From the NCBI GenBank assembly GCA_020430675.1, contig JAGQJJ010000086.1, forward strand, positions 1 through 10,013: a stretch of 10,013 bases of DNA, in the 5' to 3' direction. Numbering within the stretch: the first letter of the stretch is position 1; each line of letters begins with the position of its first letter. Position numbers and translations under genes: made by a program. Below the pieces are notes generated by a model. That model was not told where the DNA came from and did no database searches. It saw nothing but the letters and a program-made list of their open reading frames with translations. Below are positions 1 to 6,272 of this stretch, piece after piece. This DNA comes from Myxococcales bacterium. GTDB taxonomy: Bacteria; Myxococcota; Bradymonadia; UBA7976; UBA1532.

Positions 1-1529
1 AAGAACGGCGGCGCAAAGCAGCCCTCAGCGCCCAGCCCGGTCTCAAGCCGCTCGACCAGCGCCTCGGACCGCGGCCCCTCGCCGGCGCCGGCCACCGCCT
101 CTTCGAACGACAGCGCCCGCGGTCGATCGCCCCGCCCGCGCCCGCCGTCGACAAGCGCGGTCAGCAGCGAGCGGGTGCGCGTCTGATCGTCCTCCGACAT
201 GGCGGCGAGGCGCGCGTCGTACGCCTTGCCCACGCCGGTCGCCAGCCCGCCCAGGCCCTCGTAGCCCTGTATGGTGGCGCGATCGGCGTGCATCAACGTC
301 GCCAGCATCCAACTCAGCGCGCCCGGCCCGCCACGATGCCGCTCGGCGTCGTCGAGCAGTTGCCGCGCCAGCACCGGCGGCCAGGGACGACCGCGCAGCG
401 CCGCCGGCCCGTCAATGATCGCCTTGAGCCCCTCGCGGGTCGGCTCGGCCAGCGTCTGCACCGCCCCGTGCGAGCCGAGCAGCCCGGTCAGGCGCGGCAG
501 GCGGCCGTCGATGTCATCGCTGACGTCACCGCGCTCGGTCGTCACCAGAAACAGGCGCTGATCGAAGTCCTCCAGCGCCTCGGAGAGCAACCGATCGATG
601 CGCGTCCGCACCTCGGGCGCCACGCGGTGGCCGTGCACGTCTTCGAGGTGGTCGATGACCAGTAGCAGGCCCTGATCGGCGGGCAGCAGGTCGTGCACCA
701 GGTCGGCCAGGCCCGCGGTGCGCAGCGTATTGGCCACATCGCGGGCGCCCAGGCCCGGGAAGACCGTCGCCAGCTCGACCGAGAGCTGTTCGATCGGCTC
801 GTCGCCCAGCCGCACCGTGGCCATGCGCCACGCCAGCGGTGCGCCCTGAATGCCGCCGCGCAGCACCGCCGAGGTCAGCCCGGCGCGCGCAAACGACGCC
901 TTGCCGACCCCGCTCGGCCCGATGATGCGCAGCCAGCGCCGGTGCCGGCCATCGGGCTGCGTGCCCAGCCGGGCCACCGCCTCGCTGACCTCCAGATCGC
1001 GCCCGAAGAAGACCCCGGCCTCGTCGACCTCATAGGCCCGAAGCCCCGAGTACGGCACCACCGCGTCGCTCGGCGGCACGCTCGCCCGCACCGACTGCTC
1101 GCGCAGCCGCGCCACCAGATCGCGAAGCTGCGCGTCGCGCTCGTCCTTGTCATGGGCCAGATGAGCGACCTGATAGCGGGCCAGCGTCTCGGCGAGGGGC
1201 CCTGGCTCGAAGCCCTCGCGCAACAGCGGCACGGTCTCGAGCGAGCGATTGAGCGCCGCGCAGCGCGAGGCGAAGTCGAACACCGACTTCTGCCACATGG
1301 GCGGCGTGCGCTCGGTGAGCAGGATGAGGTGATGCCGGGCCCGGGTCAGCGCCCGATAATGCGAGGCCAGCCAGTGATCGCCGGTGCGCGGCGAGACCTC
1401 GTCGAACCAGACCTGCAGACCCGCCGATTTGAGGAACTTGTGGATGGCCCGCGCGAGCGCCAGCGTATTGCGCGCGTAGGTAAGCACCACGTCGAGACGA
1501 CGATCACTGCTGCTCGTGCGCGCGTTCAA
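1..1529 (-). CDS. TIR domain-nSTAND1 NTPase, C-terminus cut by window edge
   Basis: Large signalling or defence-type ATPase; 509 codons are visible and the gene continues past base 1. Residues about 12-104 read as a TIR domain: beta1 DVVLTYAR, then GLQVWFDE (37-44), GDHW (50-53), LILLTE (68-73) and W79. Residues 159-177 (PYSGLRAY...FFGR) are the hallmark entry to the nSTAND1 NTPase. This is followed by a P-loop GPSGVGKAS (204-212), a Walker B strand LLLVID with D293, and the family-typical stretch around EPTREGLKAIIDGPA. The TIR catalytic Glu position (W+4, as in SARM1) is Val83, and the P-loop residue after Lys210 is Ala instead of Ser/Thr, so both enzymatic activities are in doubt. The TTG start (1529-1527) is chosen because GAGGAG lies 7 nt upstream and the next in-frame GTG would clip TIR beta1. 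Family members often carry WD40 or other sensor repeats at the C-terminus; that part is not visible. Divergent from the isoprenoid gene. Family sure, function inferred. Confidence 0.88.
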   Translation of the reverse strand, partial: MNARTSSSDRRLDVVLTYARNTLALARAIHKFLKSAGLQVWFDEVSPRTGDHWLASHYRALTRARHHLILLTERTPPMWQKSVFDFASRCAALNRSLETVPLLREGFEPGPLAETLARYQVAHLAHDKDERDAQLRDLVARLREQSVRASVPPSDAVVPYSGLRAYEVDEAGVFFGRDLEVSEAVARLGTQPDGRHRRWLRIIGPSGVGKASFARAGLTSAVLRGGIQGAPLAWRMATVRLGDEPIEQLSVELATVFPGLGARDVANTLRTAGLADLVHDLLPADQGLLLVIDHLEDVHGHRVAPEVRTRIDRLLSEALEDFDQRLFLVTTERGDVSDDIDGRLPRLTGLLGSHGAVQTLAEPTREGLKAIIDGPAALRGRPWPPVLARQLLDDAERHRGGPGALSWMLATLMHADRATIQGYEGLGGLATGVGKAYDARLAAMSEDDQTRTRSLLTALVDGGRGRGDRPRALSFEEAVAGAGEGPRSEALVERLETGLGAEGCFAPPF

Positions 1530-1649
1530 CTCAATACTCCTCTTCTGCGCGTGCTTAGCAGATTTCTCCCCCCGCGGCCATTTCCGGCACACAACGGACA
1601 CGCCCGCCGAGGACTTGCTTCGGCACGACGAATCCTGTTCAACAGAAGG
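1530..1649. promoter_or_regulatory. Divergent intergenic region (TIR-nSTAND / isoprenoid enzyme)
   Basis: These 120 bp separate two head-to-head genes and must hold at least their start signals. The minus-strand ribosome binding site lies at 1537-1542. A TTGCTT hexamer at 1615-1620 could be a plus-strand -35 element, but no convincing -10 follows at normal spacing. I see no clear operator palindrome. The promoter content is inferred from the divergent layout. Confidence 0.35.
1537..1542 (-). promoter_or_regulatory. Ribosome binding site deciding the TTG start
   Basis: On the minus strand this reads GAGGAG, seven bases ahead of the TTG at 1529. No in-frame ATG lies nearby, so this Shine-Dalgarno match is the main support for a TTG start of the TIR-nSTAND gene. 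Confidence 0.6.
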
Positions 1650-3620
1650 GTGAAACCAACGCATCCGGCCCAGGTGAAGGCCCTCGCCGACGCGCTGCAC
1701 CAGCACCTGTCGGGCGCCTTTGCGCCCGCGCTTGGTGAGGTGCCGCTCGGCACGGTCGATCGCCTGTATCGGCGGGTGACCCGGCACCTGCCCCTGCCCG
1801 GCGCCGAAGAGGGCAGCCCCTACATCCCGCCGCTGTATCTCTTGCGCATCGCCGCCGCGGTGGGCCTCGACGAGCGCCTCGCCCGGGCGCTCGCCGTCGC
1901 CGGCGCCTGCTATTTCTCAGCCGCCGATCTGGCCGATGACATCGCCGACGGCGACCTGCCCGATGACACCGGCCTGCACGTCACCGATGTCTGCCGGCTC
2001 TTGTTTGTCTACCAGCAGGCGTTGCTGGCGCTGCCCGACGTCTCGGCCGAGACCAGGCTGCGGCTCTTTGCGCTCTTTGCCGCCCAGGGCCAGGCGATGG
2101 CCGACGGGCAGCAGCTCGACCTTCAGGGCACCAACGCGCTCGAAGCGGCCGATCCGCTGACCATCTCGCGCTCAAAAAGCGGCAATGAATTTGCGGTCTT
2201 CACCGCCGCGCCCGCCTTGCTCGCCGGCCGCGATCCGGCGCCCTGGCTCGCGTTTGGCCAGGCGTTTGGCGCCGCGGTGCAGACGCTCACCGACTACCTC
2301 GACCTGTTCCTCGACCCCGAGGGCGATGACTGGATCACCGCCAAGCCGACGTTGGCGCTGCGCCACGCGCTGGCCCATCCCACGCTGGCCGCGCCGCTGC
2401 GCCTGCACCTCGCCGGCGATCGCGACCAACCGGCGCGCCGGGGTCTGGGGCTATGGCATCTGGTGCAGGCCGACGCCGCCGAGACGCTCGATGATGGCAT
2501 GGGCATGCTGGGCGCCGATCTGACCGAAGCCGCCCGCGCCGCCGGCTCGCCGCCCATCCTGCTCGGCCTGCGCGACGAGCTGATGGAGTGGATGGCCGGC
2601 GTCAGCGACGCGCTGCACGAGTACCGGCGCGAGCCGCAGCCCATGCCCGACGACGCCCGCGCTCGCCGCAAGCGCGCCGTGGCCGCCATGCGGGCTTTTG
2701 TCGACGCCGACCCGCCGCTGGCCGAAGCCGCCGAGGTGCATCGTTGGGGCCTCTTCGACCGCGAAACCGTGGTCGGCGACGTCTTCGGCCCGCTCATCAT
2801 CTGGAACGCGCGCGCCGAGATGGGCGAGTCGCCGGTGGCCGCCGCCGAGGCCCTCTTCGGCCGCGCCGATGGCGATGGCTGGCGGCTGTTTCCCGGCGTG
2901 AACAGCGTGCCCCCCGACGCCGACCTGACCGGCCGCGCGTTGCGCCTCGCGGCCCGTGTAGGCCGCCTCGAACACCCCGCGGTGCGCGCCGGCGCCGATG
3001 CCTTGACCCGCGCCATGCGCCGCGACGGCCTCTTCGAGACCTGGCTCGGCCGTGGCCGCCACGACGCGGTTGAAGCGCGCTTCGGCGAGGGCCTCTGCCC
3101 GGTGGTCTCGGCCAACGCGCTGCTCGGGCTCTGGGCCGCGGGCTTCCACCGCAAGCGCCTGCTGCGTCGCGGCCTCGCCGCGCTGGCCGAAGCGCTGCTC
3201 GCCGATCCAGCGGTCGCGCCCGCTTCGCCGTTCTATCGCCCGGTGCAGGTTGACGCCGCCTGCGTGCGCGCCCTGCGGGTGCTCGGCCCGTTTGTGCCCG
3301 CCGACGAGCGCGGTGACTTCGACCGCGCGGTCGACGCCGCGCTCGCTCGCCTGCGCGCGCGCCGCCGCCTCGACGGCCGCTTTGGCGACCCGCTTGAGAC
3401 CGCCATCAGCGCGTGGACGCTGCACCGCTGCCGCGCGCTCGACACGCCCGAGGTCGTGCTGCGCGCGTTGGTCGACGACCAGCAGGCCGATGGCGGCTAC
3501 GCAGCGCTGCCCTTGCGGCGCACCTTCGCCCCGCATGACCGCCTGGGCTGGTACGCCTCGCGGCGGGTGACCACGGCGCTCATCTGGCGGACGATCGAGG
3601 CGCTTGATGCGCCCGGTTGA
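1650..3620 (+). CDS. Class I isoprenyl-synthase-like domain fused to squalene-cyclase-like alpha-toroid domain
   Basis: Probable isoprenoid/terpene enzyme of 656 aa; substrate unknown. Residues about 1-330 resemble the all-alpha polyprenyl synthetase / ComQ fold. A first Asp-rich motif DDIAD lies at 96-100. The second, QTLTDYLD at 211-218, aligns with the second DDxxD of prenyl synthases but has Thr in place of its first Asp. Residues about 345-656 look like an alpha/alpha-toroid of the squalene-hopene cyclase/prenyltransferase type: W-x-LFPG followed by PPDADLTG (DADL at 423-426, where class II cyclases have DxDD), and a QW-like QQADGGY at 611-617 near the C-terminus. The frame stays open upstream to 693, but that part is antisense to the TIR gene and lacks domain character. 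GTG 1650 is the best start I see, although AGAAGG directly abuts it (no spacer); GTG 1674 is an alternative. The stop overlaps the histidine kinase start by 14 nt, so the two are probably co-translated. The fold is fairly sure; the chemistry is not. Confidence 0.8.
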   Translation: MKPTHPAQVKALADALHQHLSGAFAPALGEVPLGTVDRLYRRVTRHLPLPGAEEGSPYIPPLYLLRIAAAVGLDERLARALAVAGACYFSAADLADDIADGDLPDDTGLHVTDVCRLLFVYQQALLALPDVSAETRLRLFALFAAQGQAMADGQQLDLQGTNALEAADPLTISRSKSGNEFAVFTAAPALLAGRDPAPWLAFGQAFGAAVQTLTDYLDLFLDPEGDDWITAKPTLALRHALAHPTLAAPLRLHLAGDRDQPARRGLGLWHLVQADAAETLDDGMGMLGADLTEAARAAGSPPILLGLRDELMEWMAGVSDALHEYRREPQPMPDDARARRKRAVAAMRAFVDADPPLAEAAEVHRWGLFDRETVVGDVFGPLIIWNARAEMGESPVAAAEALFGRADGDGWRLFPGVNSVPPDADLTGRALRLAARVGRLEHPAVRAGADALTRAMRRDGLFETWLGRGRHDAVEARFGEGLCPVVSANALLGLWAAGFHRKRLLRRGLAALAEALLADPAVAPASPFYRPVQVDAACVRALRVLGPFVPADERGDFDRAVDAALARLRARRRLDGRFGDPLETAISAWTLHRCRALDTPEVVLRALVDDQQADGGYAALPLRRTFAPHDRLGWYASRRVTTALIWRTIEALDAPG

Positions 3621-5067
3621 CGACCCGCCGGTGACGCCCACGACCGGCACCGGCATCCGCGGCGACCGGACGCGGGCCTTCCTCGTCACCCACATGATCA
3701 TGAGCGCCGTCCTGACGGCGATGCTGGTCTCGGAGACGATCTTCCATCTGCAGGCCGACCAGATCCGGGTCGCCTTCAGCCGGGGCGCCGTCGGCCTTCT
3801 GGTGGTCATCACCCTGGCCGGCTGGCTCGCCTTCAAGCGCGGCATGGGGCTGTCGTACATCATCCCGGTCATGCTGTCGCTCGACAGCCTGGTGACGATG
3901 TTGCAGCTCTATCAGGAGGGCGACTTCGAGACCGCCTGGATGGCCGCGCCGGCCATCCTCGTCTTCATGCACCCGCTGTTCAGCGACAAGCCGCGCTTCG
4001 TGTGGATTCTCGCCTCGTTGCAGGTCTGCCTCTTCGGCCTGCTGCTCAAGTTGCGCATGGGCGGCGATCTGCCCTATCGGCTGCGCACCGACGACATCGT
4101 GCACGACGGCGACTTTGCGCTGTTCACCTTCCTCGGCTTCACCGCGGTCATGGTCTGCGCCGCGCTGCTCGCCGGTCGCACCAGCGTCGACGTGCTCAAC
4201 AGCCAGCGGCAGCTCAACGACGCGCTGCAACGGCAGGAGAAGGCGCTGGCCAAGGCCAACGCGCGCATCATCCAGCAGCAGAAGCAGCTCTCGGTCGAGC
4301 AGCTCACCGCCGGCATCATGCACGAGATCAACAACCCGCTGACCTTCGTGCAGACCAACCTGACCAGCCTGGAACGCGACGTGCGCGATCTGCTTGAGCT
4401 CTTGCGCACCTACAGCGCGCTCGACCCGCAGATCCAGGCGGTCAACCCCGAGAAGGCCGACGAGATCGCCGTGCTGCGCGACGCCCTGTGCATCGACGAT
4501 CCCGATGAGGTCATCGGCGAGCTGCTCACCGACACCCGCGACGGCCTCGACCGGGTGCAGCGCATCATTCACGACCTGCGCGTCTTCACCAGGCTCGACG
4601 AAGCCGAGCGCAAGTCCGTGCGGCTGCGCGAGGGCATCGAGAGCACGGTCAAGATCCTGGAGCGCAAGTTCGCCGAGCGCGAGATCCGGCTCGAACAGGA
4701 CCTCGCCGACCTGCCCCCGATCGAGATCTTCGCGGCGCTCTGCAATCAGGTCATCCTCAACCTGCTGCAGAACGCGCTCGACGCCTGCTCCCCCGGCGGC
4801 ACCGTGCGGGTGCGCACCTCGCTCAGCGGCGACATGCAGGTCATCGAGGTCGAAGACGACGGCCCGGGCGTGCCCGAAGCGATCCGCCAGCGCATCTTCG
4901 ACCCGTTCTTCACCACCAAGGACGTCGGCGAAGGCACCGGCCTGGGGCTGAGCCTCAGCATGGACATCATCAAGAAGCACGGCGGCGAGATGACGGTCGA
5001 CACCGGCGCGCTCGGCGGCGCGCTGTTCCGCATCAGCCTGCCGGTGGACGCCGCCGGCGATCGCTGA
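3607..5067 (+). CDS. Six-TM membrane sensor histidine kinase
   Basis: Orphan two-component sensor kinase of 486 aa. The N-terminal half has about six hydrophobic helices (roughly 24-44, 58-76, 82-100, 109-125, 130-149, 169-190) with short loops, so sensing is likely within or near the membrane. A polar, Gln-rich coiled coil (about 195-232) leads to the H-box IMHEINNPL with His239. The catalytic ATPase domain has the N-box NLLQNALDA (Asn389), G1 VEDDGPGVP (415-423), F-box FDPFFTTKD (431-439) and G2 GEGTGLGLS (441-449); all key residues are present, so it should be active. An acidic insert of about 60 residues separates the H-box helix from the second dimerisation helix (HDLRVFTRLDE). ATG 3607 is preferred because GAGG (3597-3600) lies 6 nt upstream; TTG 3604 is an alternative. 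It overlaps the isoprenoid enzyme gene by 14 nt. No response regulator lies in the window, so the output is unknown. Confidence 0.93.
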   Translation: MRPVDDPPVTPTTGTGIRGDRTRAFLVTHMIMSAVLTAMLVSETIFHLQADQIRVAFSRGAVGLLVVITLAGWLAFKRGMGLSYIIPVMLSLDSLVTMLQLYQEGDFETAWMAAPAILVFMHPLFSDKPRFVWILASLQVCLFGLLLKLRMGGDLPYRLRTDDIVHDGDFALFTFLGFTAVMVCAALLAGRTSVDVLNSQRQLNDALQRQEKALAKANARIIQQQKQLSVEQLTAGIMHEINNPLTFVQTNLTSLERDVRDLLELLRTYSALDPQIQAVNPEKADEIAVLRDALCIDDPDEVIGELLTDTRDGLDRVQRIIHDLRVFTRLDEAERKSVRLREGIESTVKILERKFAEREIRLEQDLADLPPIEIFAALCNQVILNLLQNALDACSPGGTVRVRTSLSGDMQVIEVEDDGPGVPEAIRQRIFDPFFTTKDVGEGTGLGLSLSMDIIKKHGGEMTVDTGALGGALFRISLPVDAAGDR

Positions 5068-5256
5068 GCGGGCCCCCGGGCCTGCACACCGCGATCGGGT
5101 GCGGCGAAAATCTGGTCATGAGGCGTTGGGCATTGCCGCCGGAAGCGCTCCGGGCGGGCGCCGACGATCTTGGTTGATGCAGACTCGTCGGGGTTCGCCG
5201 ACCGCCCGAGGATGGCGGTCATGGGCGAGGGCAGCGCGGGGAGCGCCGCCCGAGGT
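5068..5256. other. Convergent intergenic region with small hairpins
   Basis: This lies between the converging kinase gene and the 41-codon minus-strand gene. Short inverted repeats are visible: GGCC/GGCC around 5071-5081, CCGGA-AGCGC-TCCGG at 5139-5153, and GTCGG/CCGAC at 5187-5191 and 5198-5202. None is followed by a T-run on either strand, so they are at best weak bidirectional terminator candidates. No gene is supported here. Confidence 0.3.
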
Positions 5257-5382
5257 TCAGACGTACAGGGTGACGGTGCGGGGCCGTTTCTGGTCGGCGG
5301 CGGGCTTCTGCTGACCCTTCGACTGCTGCGCGTTGCGGCGGAGGTTGGCGAGGATGCTGTTGCGGATGCGATTGCGGCTCAT
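5257..5382 (-). CDS. 41-aa highly basic small protein, unknown function
   Basis: I do not recognise this protein. It starts MSRNRIRNSILANLRRN and ends RPRTVTLYV, with 10 Arg/Lys against one Asp and no Cys or Trp. The first about 20 residues could form an amphipathic basic helix; the middle is Gln/Lys/Pro-rich and probably disordered; the tail could be a beta strand. Coding is supported by codon pattern (by my count 38 of 41 third positions are G or C, although the flanking upstream DNA is AT-richer) and by AGCAGGT (one mismatch to AGGAGGT) 5 nt before the ATG. A promoter-like pair of hexamers lies about 150 bp upstream on the same strand. It stands alone, converging on the kinase gene. It could be a nucleic-acid- or ribosome-binding peptide, or less likely a secreted signal. 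The gene call is moderately confident; its role is unknown. Confidence 0.6.
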   Translation of the reverse strand: MSRNRIRNSILANLRRNAQQSKGQQKPAADQKRPRTVTLYV

Positions 5383-5387
5383 GTTTG

Positions 5388-5394
5388 ACCTGCT
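5388..5394 (-). promoter_or_regulatory. Ribosome binding site of the 41-codon gene
   Basis: The minus strand reads AGCAGGT, one mismatch from AGGAGGT, with a 5-nt spacer to the ATG at 5382. It is a main argument that the small frame is translated. Confidence 0.5.
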
Positions 5395-5528
5395 TGTCTC
5401 GGGTTTCGCAGATTCTTACTTGCGAGCCCCGTGCCAACCCGATTCCTGCCACCCGTGGCCGCACTTTGCTCACTTTCCAGATCATCTTCGGTGCTCCAAA
5501 ATGGGCAATGTGAACTATGGTGATATTG

Positions 5529-5557
5529 AATTTATGCACCTATCGTAATATTCACAA
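5529..5557 (-). promoter_or_regulatory. Candidate sigma70-type promoter, minus strand
   Basis: On the minus strand TTGTGA (5552-5557) is followed after exactly 17 bp by TAAATT (5529-5534). Each hexamer matches consensus at 4 of 6 positions. It lies in the most AT-rich part of the window and would give the 41-codon gene a leader of about 140 nt. Chance matches are common in AT-rich DNA. Confidence 0.3.
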
Positions 5558-5731
5558 GTGCTGAATTGTGCCTAAACAGGACAAATCGGGCAATAACTGT
5601 GACAATATGAGACCAATATGGCTGTGTTGGGATTGTGTTGCTTGAGAGGCTCAGCGCGGCGCAATCTGCGTCGATTCGGGTGTGCTCCTGACAATCCACC
5701 ATTCCTATCGCGGGCCGGCTCGGCGCCGACC

Positions 5732-5856
5732 CAAATGGTTGACCCATTTGCGGCCATTGCGTGGGTCGCCGAGACCGCGCGAACCGCTCATCGCCGCAGC
5801 GACCTCGGTCGTTCGGGCGACCCAGCAGAGCGCGCCCCTTCGAGGGCGCGGGTCGC
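5732..5856 (+). promoter_or_regulatory. Chain of overlapping, mutually exclusive inverted repeats in the leader
   Basis: Four complementary pairs overlap in sequence. A: CAAATGG 5732-5738 with CCATTTG 5744-5750 (loop TTGAC). B: GACCCA 5741-5746 with TGGGTC 5762-5767. C: GGGTCGCC 5763-5770 with GGCGACCC 5816-5823. D: GCGACCC 5817-5823 with GGGTCGC 5850-5856, which encloses a second stem GCGCCC/GGGCGC (5832-5837, 5844-5849) with loop CTTCGA. Each pair shares bases with the next, so A excludes B, B excludes C and C excludes D. If transcribed ahead of the DUF2007 gene, this could switch between alternative folds. No T-run follows D, so it is not a classical intrinsic terminator. GC-rich DNA makes chance pairing easy. 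Confidence 0.3.
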
Positions 5857-5957
5857 GGCGACGGGCGCGGGCGAAGTCCGTGGAGCGGCCGATTGGCCCC
5901 TTGTCTCAACCCCCCGTTGATGGCCACACTGCGGCCAGTTCGCGCGATGGGGGCCGA

Positions 5958-6272
5958 ATGCTCGCTGATGAGGTCGTGGTGTTTTCGTCGCTCAACGCCG
6001 CCGAGGTGCATCTGGTGCGCAGCCTGCTCAACCGCGAGGGCATCAGCTCGCGGCTGCGCGGCCAGGACCGCGTCGGGCTGTATGGCGAGGTGCCCTGGGA
6101 CGACGCCCGGGTCGAGCTGTTGATCGACCCCAGCGACCTGCCGGCCGCGCAGGCGCTGATCAAAGGCTCACAGCGCGCGGGCGCCATCGAGCGGCCCTGC
6201 CCGCGCTGCGGCGAGTTCAACCCCTGGTCGTTTGAGCTGTGCTGGCAATGCGGCGCGGAGTTTGGCCAATGA
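5958..6272 (+). CDS. DUF2007-type protein with C-terminal zinc ribbon
   Basis: Small cytoplasmic protein of 104 aa. Residues about 1-72 match the DUF2007 (putative signal-transducing protein) pattern: VVFSSLNAAEVHLVRSLLNREGI, a Gly-rich turn (GLYGEVPWDD), then VELLIDPSDLPAAQALI. The family is a small ferredoxin-like alpha/beta fold, and no biochemical role is firmly established. Residues 81-98 add a zinc ribbon with two CxxC knuckles, CPRC (81-84) and CWQC (95-98), each followed by Gly. The start is ATG 5958, right before the DUF2007 beta strand, with a G-run (5949-5953) as a plausible ribosome binding site; longer in-frame starts exist back to 5682 but have no domain support. Its end overlaps the lipoprotein start in ATGA, so the two are coupled. 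Family call fairly sure; partner of the zinc ribbon unknown. Confidence 0.85.
   Translation: MLADEVVVFSSLNAAEVHLVRSLLNREGISSRLRGQDRVGLYGEVPWDDARVELLIDPSDLPAAQALIKGSQRAGAIERPCPRCGEFNPWSFELCWQCGAEFGQ

Larger units (their letters stand above)
5383..5957. other. Intergenic region with AT-rich island and hairpin-rich leader
   Basis: About 575 bp without a supported gene, between divergent genes (41-aa protein leftward, DUF2007 protein rightward). The part at about 5500-5640 is conspicuously AT-rich against the rest of the window and is the likely promoter zone for both. It holds a repeated GGGCAAT (5503-5509, 5588-5594) and two CAATATG words 11 bp apart (5603-5609, 5614-5620). From about 5640 to 5957 the DNA is GC-rich again and rich in inverted repeats (5732-5856). 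The plus frame of the DUF2007 gene stays open back to 5682, but that stretch looks Arg/Pro-rich and non-domain-like, so I treat it as leader. Confidence 0.5.

Noticed and set aside
693..1649. N-terminal extension of the plus-strand isoprenoid enzyme frame back to 693
   Set aside because: It lies antisense to the clearly coding TIR-nSTAND gene, is Arg/Gly/Gln-rich and has no domain; the open frame is a by-product of G/C third-position bias.
2451..3872. Minus-strand 473-codon open frame
   Set aside because: Antisense to the isoprenoid enzyme and the start of the kinase; low-complexity Ala/Arg/Gly composition without motifs.
3580..4980. Minus-strand 466-codon open frame
   Set aside because: Mirror of the histidine kinase gene, whose motifs are complete on the plus strand; the antisense product is His/Asp/Glu/Val-rich and domainless.
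5139..5153. CCGGA/TCCGG hairpin as the kinase terminator
   Set aside because: The stem is only 5 bp and no T-run follows on either strand; kept only as a note in the intergenic entry.
5257..5382. 41-aa peptide as a ComX-like isoprenylated pheromone for the neighbouring pair
   Set aside because: ComX is modified on a Trp near its C-terminus; this peptide has no Trp and no Cys, and it is on the opposite strand from the enzyme and kinase.
5219..5548. Longer frames overlapping the 41-codon gene on either strand (5219-5539 minus, 5333-5548 plus)
   Set aside because: They cross the AT-rich promoter-like region, lack the G/C third-position pattern and have no domain or ribosome binding site.
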